From Clostridiales bacterium (GTDB taxonomy: Bacteria > Bacillota > Clostridia > Oscillospirales > CAG-272), in assembly GCA_003523225.1 (NCBI GenBank), contig DPGK01000031.1, positions 8,387 to 55,136 of the forward strand: DNA of 46,750 nt. Reading direction: 5' to 3'. The notes under the pieces were generated by a model. The model made no database searches, was not told the origin of the DNA, and worked only from the letters and a program-made list of their open reading frames with translations. Shown here one piece after another: positions 1 through 8,226 of the stretch (positions within the stretch are counted from its first letter, which is position 1; each line of letters starts with the position of its first letter). The translations under genes and the position numbers were made by a program.

Positions 1-20
1 TGCCGCGCTTTTGCGCGGCA
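1..20 (-). terminator. Hairpin at end of the GH-like gene
   Basis: A perfect 8-bp stem (TGCCGCGC / GCGCGGCA) with a 4-nt loop lies 12 bases downstream of the stop codon of the minus-strand gene. The possible T-tract on the minus strand would fall outside the window, so only the hairpin is seen and the terminator role is inferred. Confidence 0.5.
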
Positions 21-32
21 GCCCCGGTGGAA

Positions 33-2372
33 TTATTCCGCTTTGGCGAGCGCGGTCTCGTCGGGAAGGCTCTCCCAATCGATTCCGGTGCGACGTTTTT
101 CCTCATCCTCGGAGATCAGCACGGCACAGCCCGCGGTGCGCAGTGAAAGGTCAAGCGAGGTGTATATCTCGCCGCCCACAAGCACATGGCGGAAGTCGCA
201 GCCGCTGTACTTCCCGGTGAGCGGATCATACTTCCTCGGCGCGTGCGCGCCGCGAAGATATACCGTTGTTTCGGAATCGTTGTCGGTGGTGTTCGAGCAG
301 AAGTAAATGTCCTTGTTGCCGCGTCGCGCGTGGCGGTGGCTGTAAAGCCCACCGTTAGGCAGGTGCTTTTCAAGTCCGAGACGGACAAATTCGGTAAAGG
401 GATTGTTGAGCGCCCCGGTCGATTCATACCGCGGGAAATCCGGCATATAAACGTCAAAATTGATACCGATATCCCTCAGCGCTGCGGCAAGATCGCGGCT
501 GGCGACCATTGCGGTGCCGTCCGCCGCTGTCAGCGAGAAATAAAGGAAATACGCCTCTCCGCCGCGCTCGTTTGTGTTGTGGCAGTAGTCGGTAATGTAT
601 GAAGGATCGCTTGCCTTTTCGCCGAAGATATGATCAACTATTTTGCACAGCTCACGGTCCGCAGCGTCGCTTCCGGGGGTGTATTCAAAGGCGCGTCGGG
701 GGAGCTGGCCTGTGGCTATTATCTTTCCGCCCGCGTCGTAATAATCGCGCAGCACGCGCATACAGGCGAGCGAGCACATCTCGCAGGAGGGAAGCACCAC
801 AACGCGGAACGCCTCATCAGGCTTCTGCCCCGGCATACGCAGCAGTCCGCCCTCCGCTGAGGCGCGTCCGGCAACCGCGTCCGGGTGAACCAGGATAACG
901 TCATGACCCGAGCACAGGCAGATGCTGTTGATGACTGTCATGTAGTCGGCTTCGTAGGGAGTATCGGGGTATTCGTATCCGTCGGTTTCGGCCTCGTAAA
1001 GATTGACCGAGGAATGAAGCGAATATATGGGATAGATCACCGCAATGTCCGCGATCTGTCGTGTGCCGCGCAGCATACGGCGCATACGTCTGCCGAATGC
1101 GCAAAGCAGGTCGAGAGGTTCTTCGTTCTTTTCGGTAGGAAGCGGCAGGTGCATGGCAGTAAGGTTTGCTCCGCGCGCGATAGCGTGCTCCGCATCGCGC
1201 AGATAAAGCCCGCGTCGCAGTCCGCCGTAATCGCGGAACAGCTCGCACCCGACGTCGGTAAGCCCCAGCCCGAAGGCAGCGCCCGCGGCAACCTTTACCG
1301 AGTTCATTCCGTACATATACGCGCGTTCAAACACACCGCAGGGGGAGGCGGTATTGTCAAGCATTGCATCCCCGGTGATGGGAGAGCACTGGGTGAGCTT
1401 CGGTTCGGATATGTTCCCGAATACCGAAAGTCCCTTTTCAGCCGCAAAGTCATCCGCCGCACGCAGAAAGCCGTCGCGCAGCATGTGCGCACGGCAGTCG
1501 AAAAAGAGCGCCTTGAGGTGTGGCGTATCATTTCCCGCAAAATCAAACAGTGCAGGGTAATAAGGTGCTGGGTCAAAGCCGTACCTTCCCTCAAACACGC
1601 GGTTGAGATTTTCGTCCCAGTCGCGGCGGTTGGGCGCGCCGAAGCACAGATGACGGTAGCAGAGCATTGTGACGACGCTGCCGAGATACGGTTCGATGAT
1701 ATCCGCAAACAGCGAATATACCGAGCGTATGAACTTCATCGAAGCGTCGTATGAGAGGATATTGACGCGGCGGGTCTCGTAGTCGGGCGAGCAGTTGTAT
1801 TCCGATATCATCCAGTTCCCGTAGGGAGCCTGCCATGAAAGAACGTCTCCCTGTACCCGGTCGCGCAGATCAACGGTGTCGCCGTTTCCCTCGTGCAGTG
1901 CCGTAACCGACATATGAATGCCGTCATGGAGTGTCAGCGTTACCGCCTCACGGTCGGAGCAGGGATAAGAGTGAGGTGTAAGCACGCGCGCTCTTGTTTC
2001 GTTTTCGTACAGTGCATCCTCAACGTCTATCCACGTCCGCTCAAGATATTTGTCAAGTGTGAATGCAACGCCGAGTCCGGCGTTTTCGGCAAGTGGAAGC
2101 AATGCTTTGTAAAAGCGCCTGCGCGCGGCAATCGCCTCGTGACCGTCCGAGTCTTCAATATCCGCCTCGGCGGAGGCGGGAAGATACGGTATTACTCCTC
2201 CTGCTCCCGCCTCGACATAGCGCTCAAGCACTCCCGCGAGCTTTTCGACCGGAGTGCTGAGATTTATAAAGACATATGGGCGCTCCGCAGTCGTGCCGTC
2301 GGCGGCGCATTCGGAAAGCTCCCAGATGCCCGATTCGTCCTCGGTGTAACCAAACTGATTCTGTGTTTTCAT
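33..2372 (-). CDS. Glycoside-hydrolase-like protein, possible GH106 relative
   Basis: The 779-residue protein has no signal peptide or membrane segment, so it should be cytoplasmic. The first half reads like a TIM-barrel glycosidase: the stretch around residues 235-300, with RYGFDPAPYYPAL followed by a long helix and NISEPKLTQ, resembles the layout of large GH106-type alpha-L-rhamnosidases. The C-terminal third is rich in beta-strand-like sequence and could be an accessory sandwich domain. No catalytic acid pair can be assigned from sequence alone, so the family and substrate are open. The start follows only a weak purine-rich site. A promoter lies directly upstream and a hairpin follows the stop, so it is probably monocistronic. 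It diverges from the operon at 2631, whose SGNH hydrolases would suit deacylation of plant glycans. The function is inference; the gene itself is secure. Confidence 0.6.
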   Translation of the reverse strand: MKTQNQFGYTEDESGIWELSECAADGTTAERPYVFINLSTPVEKLAGVLERYVEAGAGGVIPYLPASAEADIEDSDGHEAIAARRRFYKALLPLAENAGLGVAFTLDKYLERTWIDVEDALYENETRARVLTPHSYPCSDREAVTLTLHDGIHMSVTALHEGNGDTVDLRDRVQGDVLSWQAPYGNWMISEYNCSPDYETRRVNILSYDASMKFIRSVYSLFADIIEPYLGSVVTMLCYRHLCFGAPNRRDWDENLNRVFEGRYGFDPAPYYPALFDFAGNDTPHLKALFFDCRAHMLRDGFLRAADDFAAEKGLSVFGNISEPKLTQCSPITGDAMLDNTASPCGVFERAYMYGMNSVKVAAGAAFGLGLTDVGCELFRDYGGLRRGLYLRDAEHAIARGANLTAMHLPLPTEKNEEPLDLLCAFGRRMRRMLRGTRQIADIAVIYPIYSLHSSVNLYEAETDGYEYPDTPYEADYMTVINSICLCSGHDVILVHPDAVAGRASAEGGLLRMPGQKPDEAFRVVVLPSCEMCSLACMRVLRDYYDAGGKIIATGQLPRRAFEYTPGSDAADRELCKIVDHIFGEKASDPSYITDYCHNTNERGGEAYFLYFSLTAADGTAMVASRDLAAALRDIGINFDVYMPDFPRYESTGALNNPFTEFVRLGLEKHLPNGGLYSHRHARRGNKDIYFCSNTTDNDSETTVYLRGAHAPRKYDPLTGKYSGCDFRHVLVGGEIYTSLDLSLRTAGCAVLISEDEEKRRTGIDWESLPDETALAKAE

Positions 2373-2410
2373 TATATTTTCCTGATGATGAATGCTTTTA
2401 GTATTATTAT

Positions 2411-2439
2411 ATTATAGCACCGGCGGGCGTTCTTGTAAA
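2411..2439 (-). promoter_or_regulatory. Promoter of the GH-like gene
   Basis: On the minus strand TTTACA (2439-2434) and TATAAT (2416-2411) are separated by 17 bases, about 40 bases before the ATG at 2372. This is one mismatch from the housekeeping sigma consensus. Confidence 0.7.
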
Positions 2440-2555
2440 GTTGGAAAAACAAATTCGGAAAATAAATCGGAAACCGGACTGCGTAAGTCTGTTTTATCCA
2501 CTATTTAAGCACCGTATTATGATGCGCATTAATTTTGCAAACGTCTCATTATGGT

Positions 2556-2584
2556 TTGACAATTGCAATGTCATGATGTATAAT
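2556..2584 (+). promoter_or_regulatory. Consensus promoter of the cofE-like/SGNH operon
   Basis: TTGACA (2556-2561), a 17-base spacer and TATAAT (2579-2584) form an exact housekeeping promoter. It lies about 45 bases upstream of the TTG start at 2631. Confidence 0.88.
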
Positions 2585-2630
2585 ATATATCGTAAAATCT
2601 GCTCAAAAATCATTCTTCCGGAGGTCAGTT

Positions 2631-3827
2631 TTGGAAAATCAAAGACTCATCGGTACAGTTTCGCGCGGTGTCCGCGCACCCATTATCCGAAGCGGGGACG
2701 ATATTGCCAAGATCGTTGCCGAAAGCGTCCTTGCGGCGGCAAAAAGCGAGAACATCCCGTTCCATGACCGTGATATTGTCGCCGTGACTGAGGCGGTCGT
2801 TGCCCGCGCGCAGGGCAACTATGCTACCACCGCGCAGATTGCCGCGGATATTAAACGTAAGTTTCCGGGCGGACATATCGGCGTGATACTGCCCATTCTC
2901 TCAAGAAACCGCTTTTCCGTCTGCCTGTGCGGCATTGCCGACGGCGTGCGGAAGATAACCCTTATGCTTGCATATCCCTCGGACGAGGTCGGAAATCATC
3001 TTGTCGACATCGACGAGCTTGACCGCGCCGGGGTCAATCCGTATACCGATGTGCTGACCGAGGAGCGGTTCACACAGCTTTTCGGGGAGTCAAAGCATCC
3101 CTTCACGGGAGTGAATTATATTGATTTTTACAGAAAGCTGATAGAAAGCCGCGGATGCGAGTGTGAGGTCATACTTGCCAACGATCCGTGCGCGATCCTT
3201 GACTATACAAAGGACGTTCTTGCGTGCGACATACACACACGCGAGCGTACCCGCCGCCGTCTTAAGGCAGCGGGAGCCGGGACGGTCTACGGGCTTGACG
3301 ATATTCTTACCGAGTCTGTTGACGGCAGCGGCTACAATGAGTTTTACGGGCTGCTCGGCTCCAACAAGGCGACAGATGAGAGCGTAAAGCTGTTTCCGCG
3401 CCGCTGTCTTGCGGTCGTAAGCGATATCAAGGCGCGCCTTGACGCCGCGACCGGAAAGAATATTGAGGTCATGATATACGGCGACGGTGCATTCAAGGAC
3501 CCGGTGGGAAAGATATGGGAGCTTGCCGATCCGGTTGTGTCTCCAGCGTTTACCGAGGGACTTGAGGGAACGCCCAATGAGCTGAAGCTGAAATATCTTG
3601 CCGACAACGATTTTGCCGGACTTGAAGGCGAGGAGCTGCGTGAGGCGATCTCCGAGCGCATACGCGCCAAGGAGGGCAGTCTTGTCGGGCAGATGGCGGC
3701 GCAGGGAACGACCCCGCGCAGACTTACCGATCTTATCGGCTCGCTGTGCGATCTTACCTCCGGAAGCGGAGACAAGGGAACTCCCATTGTATGGGTACAG
3801 GGCTATTTTGACAACTACACAAACTGA
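2631..3827 (+). CDS. CofE-like F420-0:L-glutamate ligase family protein
   Basis: This 398-residue soluble protein has the hallmarks of the CofE fold (PF01996): the N-terminal SRGVRAPIIRSGDDIA stretch, RAQGNY near residue 60, and the later VMIYGDGAFKDP and GSGDKGTP segments. In archaea and actinobacteria CofE adds glutamate to coenzyme F420-0. It is longer than archaeal CofE (about 250 residues), and no other F420 gene is visible, so a different carboxylate-amine ligation is likely in this organism. The start is a TTG: GGAGG at 2620-2624 sits six bases before it, and no ATG fits. It is the first gene of a three-gene operon with two SGNH hydrolases, 29 bases before the next start. Family confidence is high; substrate is unknown. 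Confidence 0.8.
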   Translation: MENQRLIGTVSRGVRAPIIRSGDDIAKIVAESVLAAAKSENIPFHDRDIVAVTEAVVARAQGNYATTAQIAADIKRKFPGGHIGVILPILSRNRFSVCLCGIADGVRKITLMLAYPSDEVGNHLVDIDELDRAGVNPYTDVLTEERFTQLFGESKHPFTGVNYIDFYRKLIESRGCECEVILANDPCAILDYTKDVLACDIHTRERTRRRLKAAGAGTVYGLDDILTESVDGSGYNEFYGLLGSNKATDESVKLFPRRCLAVVSDIKARLDAATGKNIEVMIYGDGAFKDPVGKIWELADPVVSPAFTEGLEGTPNELKLKYLADNDFAGLEGEELREAISERIRAKEGSLVGQMAAQGTTPRRLTDLIGSLCDLTSGSGDKGTPIVWVQGYFDNYTN

Positions 3828-3856
3828 TATTATCCCGTTAGGACGGAAAAACGATT

Positions 3857-4924
3857 ATGGATTCAATGAATAAAAAAACTATTGCAAAGACGGAAAAAGA
3901 CTCGATGCACTCGCCGGAGGCGTTGGAGCTGTTATTTTCACAGAGTGTTCTTTGCAGCTCAAAGTATGATCCCAATACCGGTGAAGCGGGCAGGGATACG
4001 GTGTATTCAAGATGGTATTCCACCGATTTTATTGATGTTTCCGCATACTGCGGAATAAAATACGAGCTTGCCGCACACAAGTACCTGATAAGCGCGGCGT
4101 TTTACGATGCGGGAAATAATTATCTTGGCGGCATAGGAACGACCTCAAGCTGTATGTATACCGTGGTAAGCGGTATTTGTAAGCTCCCACGCGGAACAAA
4201 ATACGCAAAGTTCATCACCTTCAACGGCTCGCACGGATGCGATTCCTTTGATGCGCCTGCGGTTTACGGATTTTCCGGGGAACAGGAGCTTGAGTCGGAG
4301 CTTGGTCGGCTTGAATACCCCGCTCTTAAGATCGCCTGTCTCGGCGACAGCCTTACCGAGGGCGACTACGGCTCGTATGTCGTCGGACACGGTTGCCGGC
4401 ACTATCGGAATTTCCCGTATTACCTCCAACGCGAGCTGGGATGCGAGACGGTAAATTACGGCAAGTGCGGTTATACCGCGGCTAAATATCTTGACTTTTT
4501 CAACACACCGGGAAATGTCGATGTGTCCGATGCCGATCTCATCCTTATCATGCTCGGCACGAACGGAGGTCTGACGGTGGGCAGCACTGCCCAGAAGGAG
4601 GCGTACCTTGCGCTTATTGATGCGGTTTCCGCAAAGATGAAGCAGGACGCCCGCATTGTGCTTGTGACTCCGCCCCATACTACGGAAAAGTCGGAAAAGG
4701 TCAGCTTTGGCAACGCCGCAAAGGTTTTGAACGCCGTGGAGACAGTGCGTGAGATCGCCGCCGCGCAGTCGCTCCCTCTTATCGACGCATATACCGGAAG
4801 CCCGATACAGTCGGATAAAGAAGAAGTATATCAGCCTTACGACGGACTTCACATGGCGGAGACCGGCTACCGTGTGTTTGCCGGTTACATGGCGGACGAG
4901 CTGAGAAAGCTCATAGGACAATAA
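3857..4924 (+). CDS. SGNH/GDSL-family hydrolase with N-terminal beta domain
   Basis: This 355-residue esterase-type protein has no signal peptide. Residues 1-150 look like a beta-rich accessory domain. The SGNH domain starts with GDSLTEG (G163, D164, nucleophile S165), followed by the glycine block near NYGKCGYTA, GTN at 234-236 and the DGLH block with D329 and H332 completing the triad. All four SGNH blocks are present, so it should be catalytically active as an esterase or acetylesterase. It is the second gene of the operon, 37 bases before another and clearly different SGNH hydrolase. Together they may deacylate glycan oligomers, which is inference. A second Met lies at residue 4; the first ATG is kept. 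Confidence 0.85.
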   Translation: MDSMNKKTIAKTEKDSMHSPEALELLFSQSVLCSSKYDPNTGEAGRDTVYSRWYSTDFIDVSAYCGIKYELAAHKYLISAAFYDAGNNYLGGIGTTSSCMYTVVSGICKLPRGTKYAKFITFNGSHGCDSFDAPAVYGFSGEQELESELGRLEYPALKIACLGDSLTEGDYGSYVVGHGCRHYRNFPYYLQRELGCETVNYGKCGYTAAKYLDFFNTPGNVDVSDADLILIMLGTNGGLTVGSTAQKEAYLALIDAVSAKMKQDARIVLVTPPHTTEKSEKVSFGNAAKVLNAVETVREIAAAQSLPLIDAYTGSPIQSDKEEVYQPYDGLHMAETGYRVFAGYMADELRKLIGQ

Positions 4925-4961
4925 AAACAATCTTACAAATATAAAACGAGGTAACATTACA

Positions 4962-6107
4962 ATGGAAAACAAAAAATGGGTTGCCGGCTGGGGAACCTGT
5001 GAAAACGTGACCACGCAGACTATTGCCGATCACATTGAGGACATTACCTTTCGGTATGTCATCTACCCGACGCTTGACGCCGATGCCCTGAGACTGCATT
5101 TTTCAAATCTGCGCGGGACAGAAAAAATAAAGGTGAACAGCGTTTTTGTCGCCCGCCGCGATAAATGGAAGGCGGCAGTGCCCGGAACATCACGTGAGGT
5201 GTATTTCGGCGGAAGCTCCGGCTTTGAGCTTGAGCCGGGCGAGGATTGCGTGAGCGATCCCGTGGATTTCACCGTGCGCGCCGGCGAGGAATACTTCGTC
5301 AGTATGTACATTAAGGAAAGAACGGAACTGCGCAGCGGTCACTGGAACAGCGGGGCGTACATAACAAAGTATTATTCGCGCGGAGACTACGCAGGAGCGG
5401 ATGATATTCCTCTGCTCAGCTACGGCGATGGCGGACCGTATGTTTTCCTGCATACCATTGATTATCTGACCGATTCCGACTGCTCCGCGATAATTGCCTT
5501 CGGCGATTCCATCACCGCACAGCCGTGGCCCGACTGCTTTTCACGCCGCCTTGTCGAAATGGGTATCAAAAACCGCGGCGTGGTGCGCAAGGCGATCGGC
5601 GGAAGCCGCGTCCTCCGTGATTACAGCTGCCGTATAAAGCAGCACTGGGGACTTGCCGGTGTAAAACGGTTTGAGAGGGATATTCTTCAGGCGGGAGCCG
5701 ACCGTGTGTTCCTGCTTCACGGTATCAACGATATAATCCATCCCGGTGTAAACAACCCGCTGTGCGGCATGGAGGAGCTTCCGACCGCAGAGGAGCTTAT
5801 CGACGGCTACAAATATTATATTGAAACAGCCCATAAGCACGGAATGAAGATATATCAGGGCACTATGCTGCCGTGCCCCAGATGCATGAACGACGGCGGA
5901 GCAAAAGAGGAGATACGCTGCGCCGCCAACGACTGGATAAGAAATTCCGGAGCTGCCGACGGGGTAATTGATTTTGAAGCCGCCATGTGGCAGGAAAACG
6001 ACCATAAGAACATGATACCGGAGTACGACAGCGGCGACCATCTGCATCCCTCGCTTGCAGGCGCTAAGCATATGGCGTATTCCGTGCCTGAGGAATTTTT
6101 CAGATAA
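4962..6107 (+). CDS. SGNH/GDSL hydrolase, XynE-like
   Basis: This 381-residue protein begins with an AGWGTCENVT segment typical of the larger two-domain SGNH esterases. A beta-sandwich-like region covers residues 10-170, followed by the catalytic domain: GDSIT (G181, D182, S183), the GGSR glycine block, GIND (254-257) and DHLHPS (D359, H362). All SGNH blocks are intact. There is no signal peptide, so it should act on imported oligosaccharides or small esters in the cytoplasm, like its neighbour. GAGG about 10 bases upstream supports the ATG. It is the last gene of the operon and is followed by a strong terminator. Confidence 0.87.
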   Translation: MENKKWVAGWGTCENVTTQTIADHIEDITFRYVIYPTLDADALRLHFSNLRGTEKIKVNSVFVARRDKWKAAVPGTSREVYFGGSSGFELEPGEDCVSDPVDFTVRAGEEYFVSMYIKERTELRSGHWNSGAYITKYYSRGDYAGADDIPLLSYGDGGPYVFLHTIDYLTDSDCSAIIAFGDSITAQPWPDCFSRRLVEMGIKNRGVVRKAIGGSRVLRDYSCRIKQHWGLAGVKRFERDILQAGADRVFLLHGINDIIHPGVNNPLCGMEELPTAEELIDGYKYYIETAHKHGMKIYQGTMLPCPRCMNDGGAKEEIRCAANDWIRNSGAADGVIDFEAAMWQENDHKNMIPEYDSGDHLHPSLAGAKHMAYSVPEEFFR

Positions 6108-6148
6108 TTCGATATTTTGCGGGATCTTGACCTGAAAAAATATTTTTT

Positions 6149-6190
6149 GCTCCCGGAGCTGTTTTATTGGCGGCTCCGGGAGCTTGTTTT
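6149..6190 (+). terminator. Rho-independent terminator of the cofE-like/SGNH operon
   Basis: A perfect 11-bp inverted repeat (GCTCCCGGAGC, 6149-6159, with GCTCCGGGAGC, 6173-6183) is followed by TTGTTTT. Confidence 0.9.
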
Positions 6191-6286
6191 AAGGAAAAAA
6201 CATTTTTATAAAGCAAAAAACAACTCAAAAGGAAAAATAAAAATTAAAAAAACGAAAAAAAGTGGAGAAAAAATTCAAAAAAGGGG

Positions 6287-6315
6287 TTGACAAAGAGGTA
6301 AGAACGCGGTATAAT
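6287..6315 (+). promoter_or_regulatory. Consensus promoter before a zinc-ribbon gene remnant
   Basis: TTGACA (6287-6292) and TATAAT (6310-6315) are 17 bases apart, an exact consensus. Transcription would start near 6322, almost on top of the ATG at 6325, so the message would be nearly leaderless. Confidence 0.8.
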
Positions 6316-6324
6316 ATGTTAACA

Positions 6325-6569
6325 ATGCCGTTTTCTACACACTTTTCAAAAAGCACTATTGCCCTGAGTGCGGGACAAAATTGCTTCGTGTCAAAAAATC
6401 AAAAATCGTTAACTCCAACTCTCCTGAAGCAAAAGATTTTGACTTTACTTGCGGAGATTCTTTTATGGTCGGTGATGTTGAATTTATTTGGAATGAATTC
6501 AAATGTCCTACCTGTAATAAACACATATCAGTTGACGAAATGCGCCGTATAGAAAACGCCAGCAAGTAA
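6325..6569 (+). pseudogene. Small zinc-ribbon protein, apparently frameshifted near its start
   Basis: From about 6345 the plus-strand frame encodes a coherent small protein: FKKHYCPECGTKLLRV, an acidic middle segment, and FKCPTCNKH before the stop at 6567-6569. The paired CPEC and CPTC knuckles mark a zinc ribbon. No ATG, GTG or TTG precedes the first knuckle in this frame before an in-frame stop at 6312. The ATG at 6325 sits just downstream of a consensus promoter, reads a similar MPFSTHF start, and lies two bases out of frame. The ACACAC run at 6337-6342 is a natural slippage site for a two-base insertion. A TTG at 6381 could restart translation but would lose the first knuckle. I read it as a recently broken gene, though a non-standard start or assembly error is possible. 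Function unknown. Confidence 0.45.
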
Positions 6570-6817
6570 ATGAAGAAAAATTATCCTTTTCAATCTCAAA
6601 AACCGACTGTTGCAAAGCCTTCGCTTTGCTATTTACGCAATTTAGACTAATTTATTCAGTGATATGTCCAGAAAGGTTTTCTGAATACTATTTGGGCGTA
6701 TGATCAGCAGTAAAGCCACAACGAGCCATTCTATGTTTTCAACTGATGTAGCTGAAATTCGACAATATAATATGAATTATTGTTTATGTTCACTGAATAA
6801 TGTACAGCGTTACGTTG

Positions 6818-6943
6818 CTCTCCTCATCCGTCGTCTTCGCCGCCACCTGTCTCGCTGCGGCTCGGTCACTCTCCGGTTCTGACAGTCCACCGGACTGTCA
6901 TTCATTGCCGGAGCGCCGCTTCGCTACCCGCTGGGGAAGGGCT
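6818..6943 (-). repeat. Interspersed repeat, copy 1 (interrupted)
   Basis: This copy starts with TCCTCATCCG and GCCGCCACCT and ends with CGCTGGGGAAGGG. These are the reverse complements of the two ends of copy 2 at 7033-7090. Between them lies extra material with its own palindrome (GACAGTCC / GGACTGTC, 6881-6899). I recall similar short GC-rich units scattered between genes in gut Clostridia; here only the two copies can be compared. Confidence 0.6.
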
Positions 6944-7032
6944 GACTGACTCCTTTCTGCTTCACATACAACTAAGCACTACATTAGCTGCACACAGTTC
7001 AGAAATCAGCACTGAGGTATTTGCAGACATTA

Positions 7033-7090
7033 AAAAAGCCTTCCCCAGCGGGGAAGGTGGCGCGGTTATACCGCGCCGGATGAGGAGGAC
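7033..7090 (+). repeat. Interspersed repeat, copy 2
   Basis: A short GC-rich module made of two nested hairpins, CTTCCCC-AGC-GGGGAAG and GGCGCGG-TTATA-CCGCGCC, ends with GGATGAGGAGGAC. It is oriented opposite to copy 1. Confidence 0.6.
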
Positions 7091-7263
7091 ATAATCTGTA
7101 CTCTTTTTAATAAAAGGAATCAGACTACCGAAAAAAGATATCCCAGCGATCACGACAATAATAAGTTAAAGATTAAAACAAATAATCTTTATGTCAGCGT
7201 TTGATTTACATACATACTCATCCGCCCGCGGATAGAGGCGTCACCCCAAAAAAGGAGGTCGGC

Positions 7264-8226
7264 ATGGACAAAATTGCCGTTTTGATTCCCTGTTACAACG
7301 AAGCCCAGACAGTAGGTAAGGTCGTTGCGGACTGGCGCACGGCTCTGCCCGAAGCAACAGTTTACGTTTACGACAACAATTCCACCGACGGAACAGACGA
7401 AATAGCCCGAAGCGCCGGGGCGGTCGTCCGCTATGCCAGACAGCAGGGCAAGGGCAATGTAATAAGACTTATGTTCCGTGAGATCGATGCGGAAAGCTAT
7501 ATAATGGTGGACGGCGACGACACCTATCCCGCCGAATACGGCAGAGAAATGGTCGACCTTGTGATAAAAGGTCAGGCGGATATGGTGGTCGGCGACCGGC
7601 TTTCCTCCACATACTTCAACGAAAACAAAAGACCCTTTCACAATTTCGGCAATTCGCTTGTCCGGCGCACGATAAATATGCTGTTCAAATCGGACATCAA
7701 GGATATCATGACCGGCTTCCGCGCCTTCAGCTTTGAGTTTGTAAAGACCTTTCCGGTGCTTTCAAAGGGCTTTGAGATAGAAACCGAGATGACTATCCAC
7801 GCGCTGGATAAAAACATGAGGACGGAAAACGTGGTGGTAAGCTACCGCGACCGCCCCGACGGCAGCGTGTCAAAGCTCAACACCGGCAGGGACGGCGCAA
7901 AAGTGCTTCTTACCATTGCAAAGCTGTTTATGAACTACAAGCCCTTTAACTTTTTCGGTCTCATTGCTCTGGTGCTGTTTGTACTTGCGCTCGGATTTTT
8001 CATTCCTGTCTTTGTCACATACCTGGGAACCGGCGAAGTTCCGAATTTTCCCACCCTTATCGTCTGCGGCTTTGCCGCTATTGCGTCACTGCAATCGCTG
8101 TTTACAGGACTTTTGCTTCATAACATCGTTCAAAAGAACAAGCAGGATTTTGAGTTTGAGCTGATAAAGACCAATCGTGTTTTCCGCGAGCTTATGGGTG
8201 AGAAAGGGCAGAAAAAGGATAAATAA
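7264..8226 (+). CDS. Family 2 glycosyltransferase, polyprenyl-phosphate sugar synthase type
   Basis: The ATG at 7264 is chosen because AGGAGG (7253-7258) sits six bases before it; an upstream TTG at 7201 has no such site. The 320-residue protein has the GT2 core: PCYNEAQTVG (9-18), DNNSTDGT near 37-44, and the metal-binding DGDD at 83-86, then an acceptor-site region with GFRAFS and FEIETEM. Two C-terminal membrane helices (roughly 220-290) end in a charged tail. This matches DPM1/GtrB-like enzymes, which transfer a sugar from a nucleotide donor to a lipid phosphate at the inner face of the membrane. Its stop overlaps the start of the GT-C-like gene by one base (TAATG), so both are translationally coupled and likely serve one glycosylation path. 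Confidence 0.85.
   Translation: MDKIAVLIPCYNEAQTVGKVVADWRTALPEATVYVYDNNSTDGTDEIARSAGAVVRYARQQGKGNVIRLMFREIDAESYIMVDGDDTYPAEYGREMVDLVIKGQADMVVGDRLSSTYFNENKRPFHNFGNSLVRRTINMLFKSDIKDIMTGFRAFSFEFVKTFPVLSKGFEIETEMTIHALDKNMRTENVVVSYRDRPDGSVSKLNTGRDGAKVLLTIAKLFMNYKPFNFFGLIALVLFVLALGFFIPVFVTYLGTGEVPNFPTLIVCGFAAIASLQSLFTGLLLHNIVQKNKQDFEFELIKTNRVFRELMGEKGQKKDK

Larger units (their letters stand above)
6570..7263. other. Intergenic region without a convincing gene
   Basis: No reading frame here has a plausible start, ribosome site and protein-like composition. The region holds two interspersed repeat copies (separate entries) and AT-rich filler. The strong ribosome site AGGAGG at 7253-7258 belongs to the glycosyltransferase starting at 7264. 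Confidence 0.6.

Noticed and set aside
6262..6552. Plus-strand frame of 96 codons over the zinc-ribbon region
   Set aside because: Its N-terminal part covers the promoter and its later residues show no protein-like pattern. The other frame holds the paired zinc knuckles.
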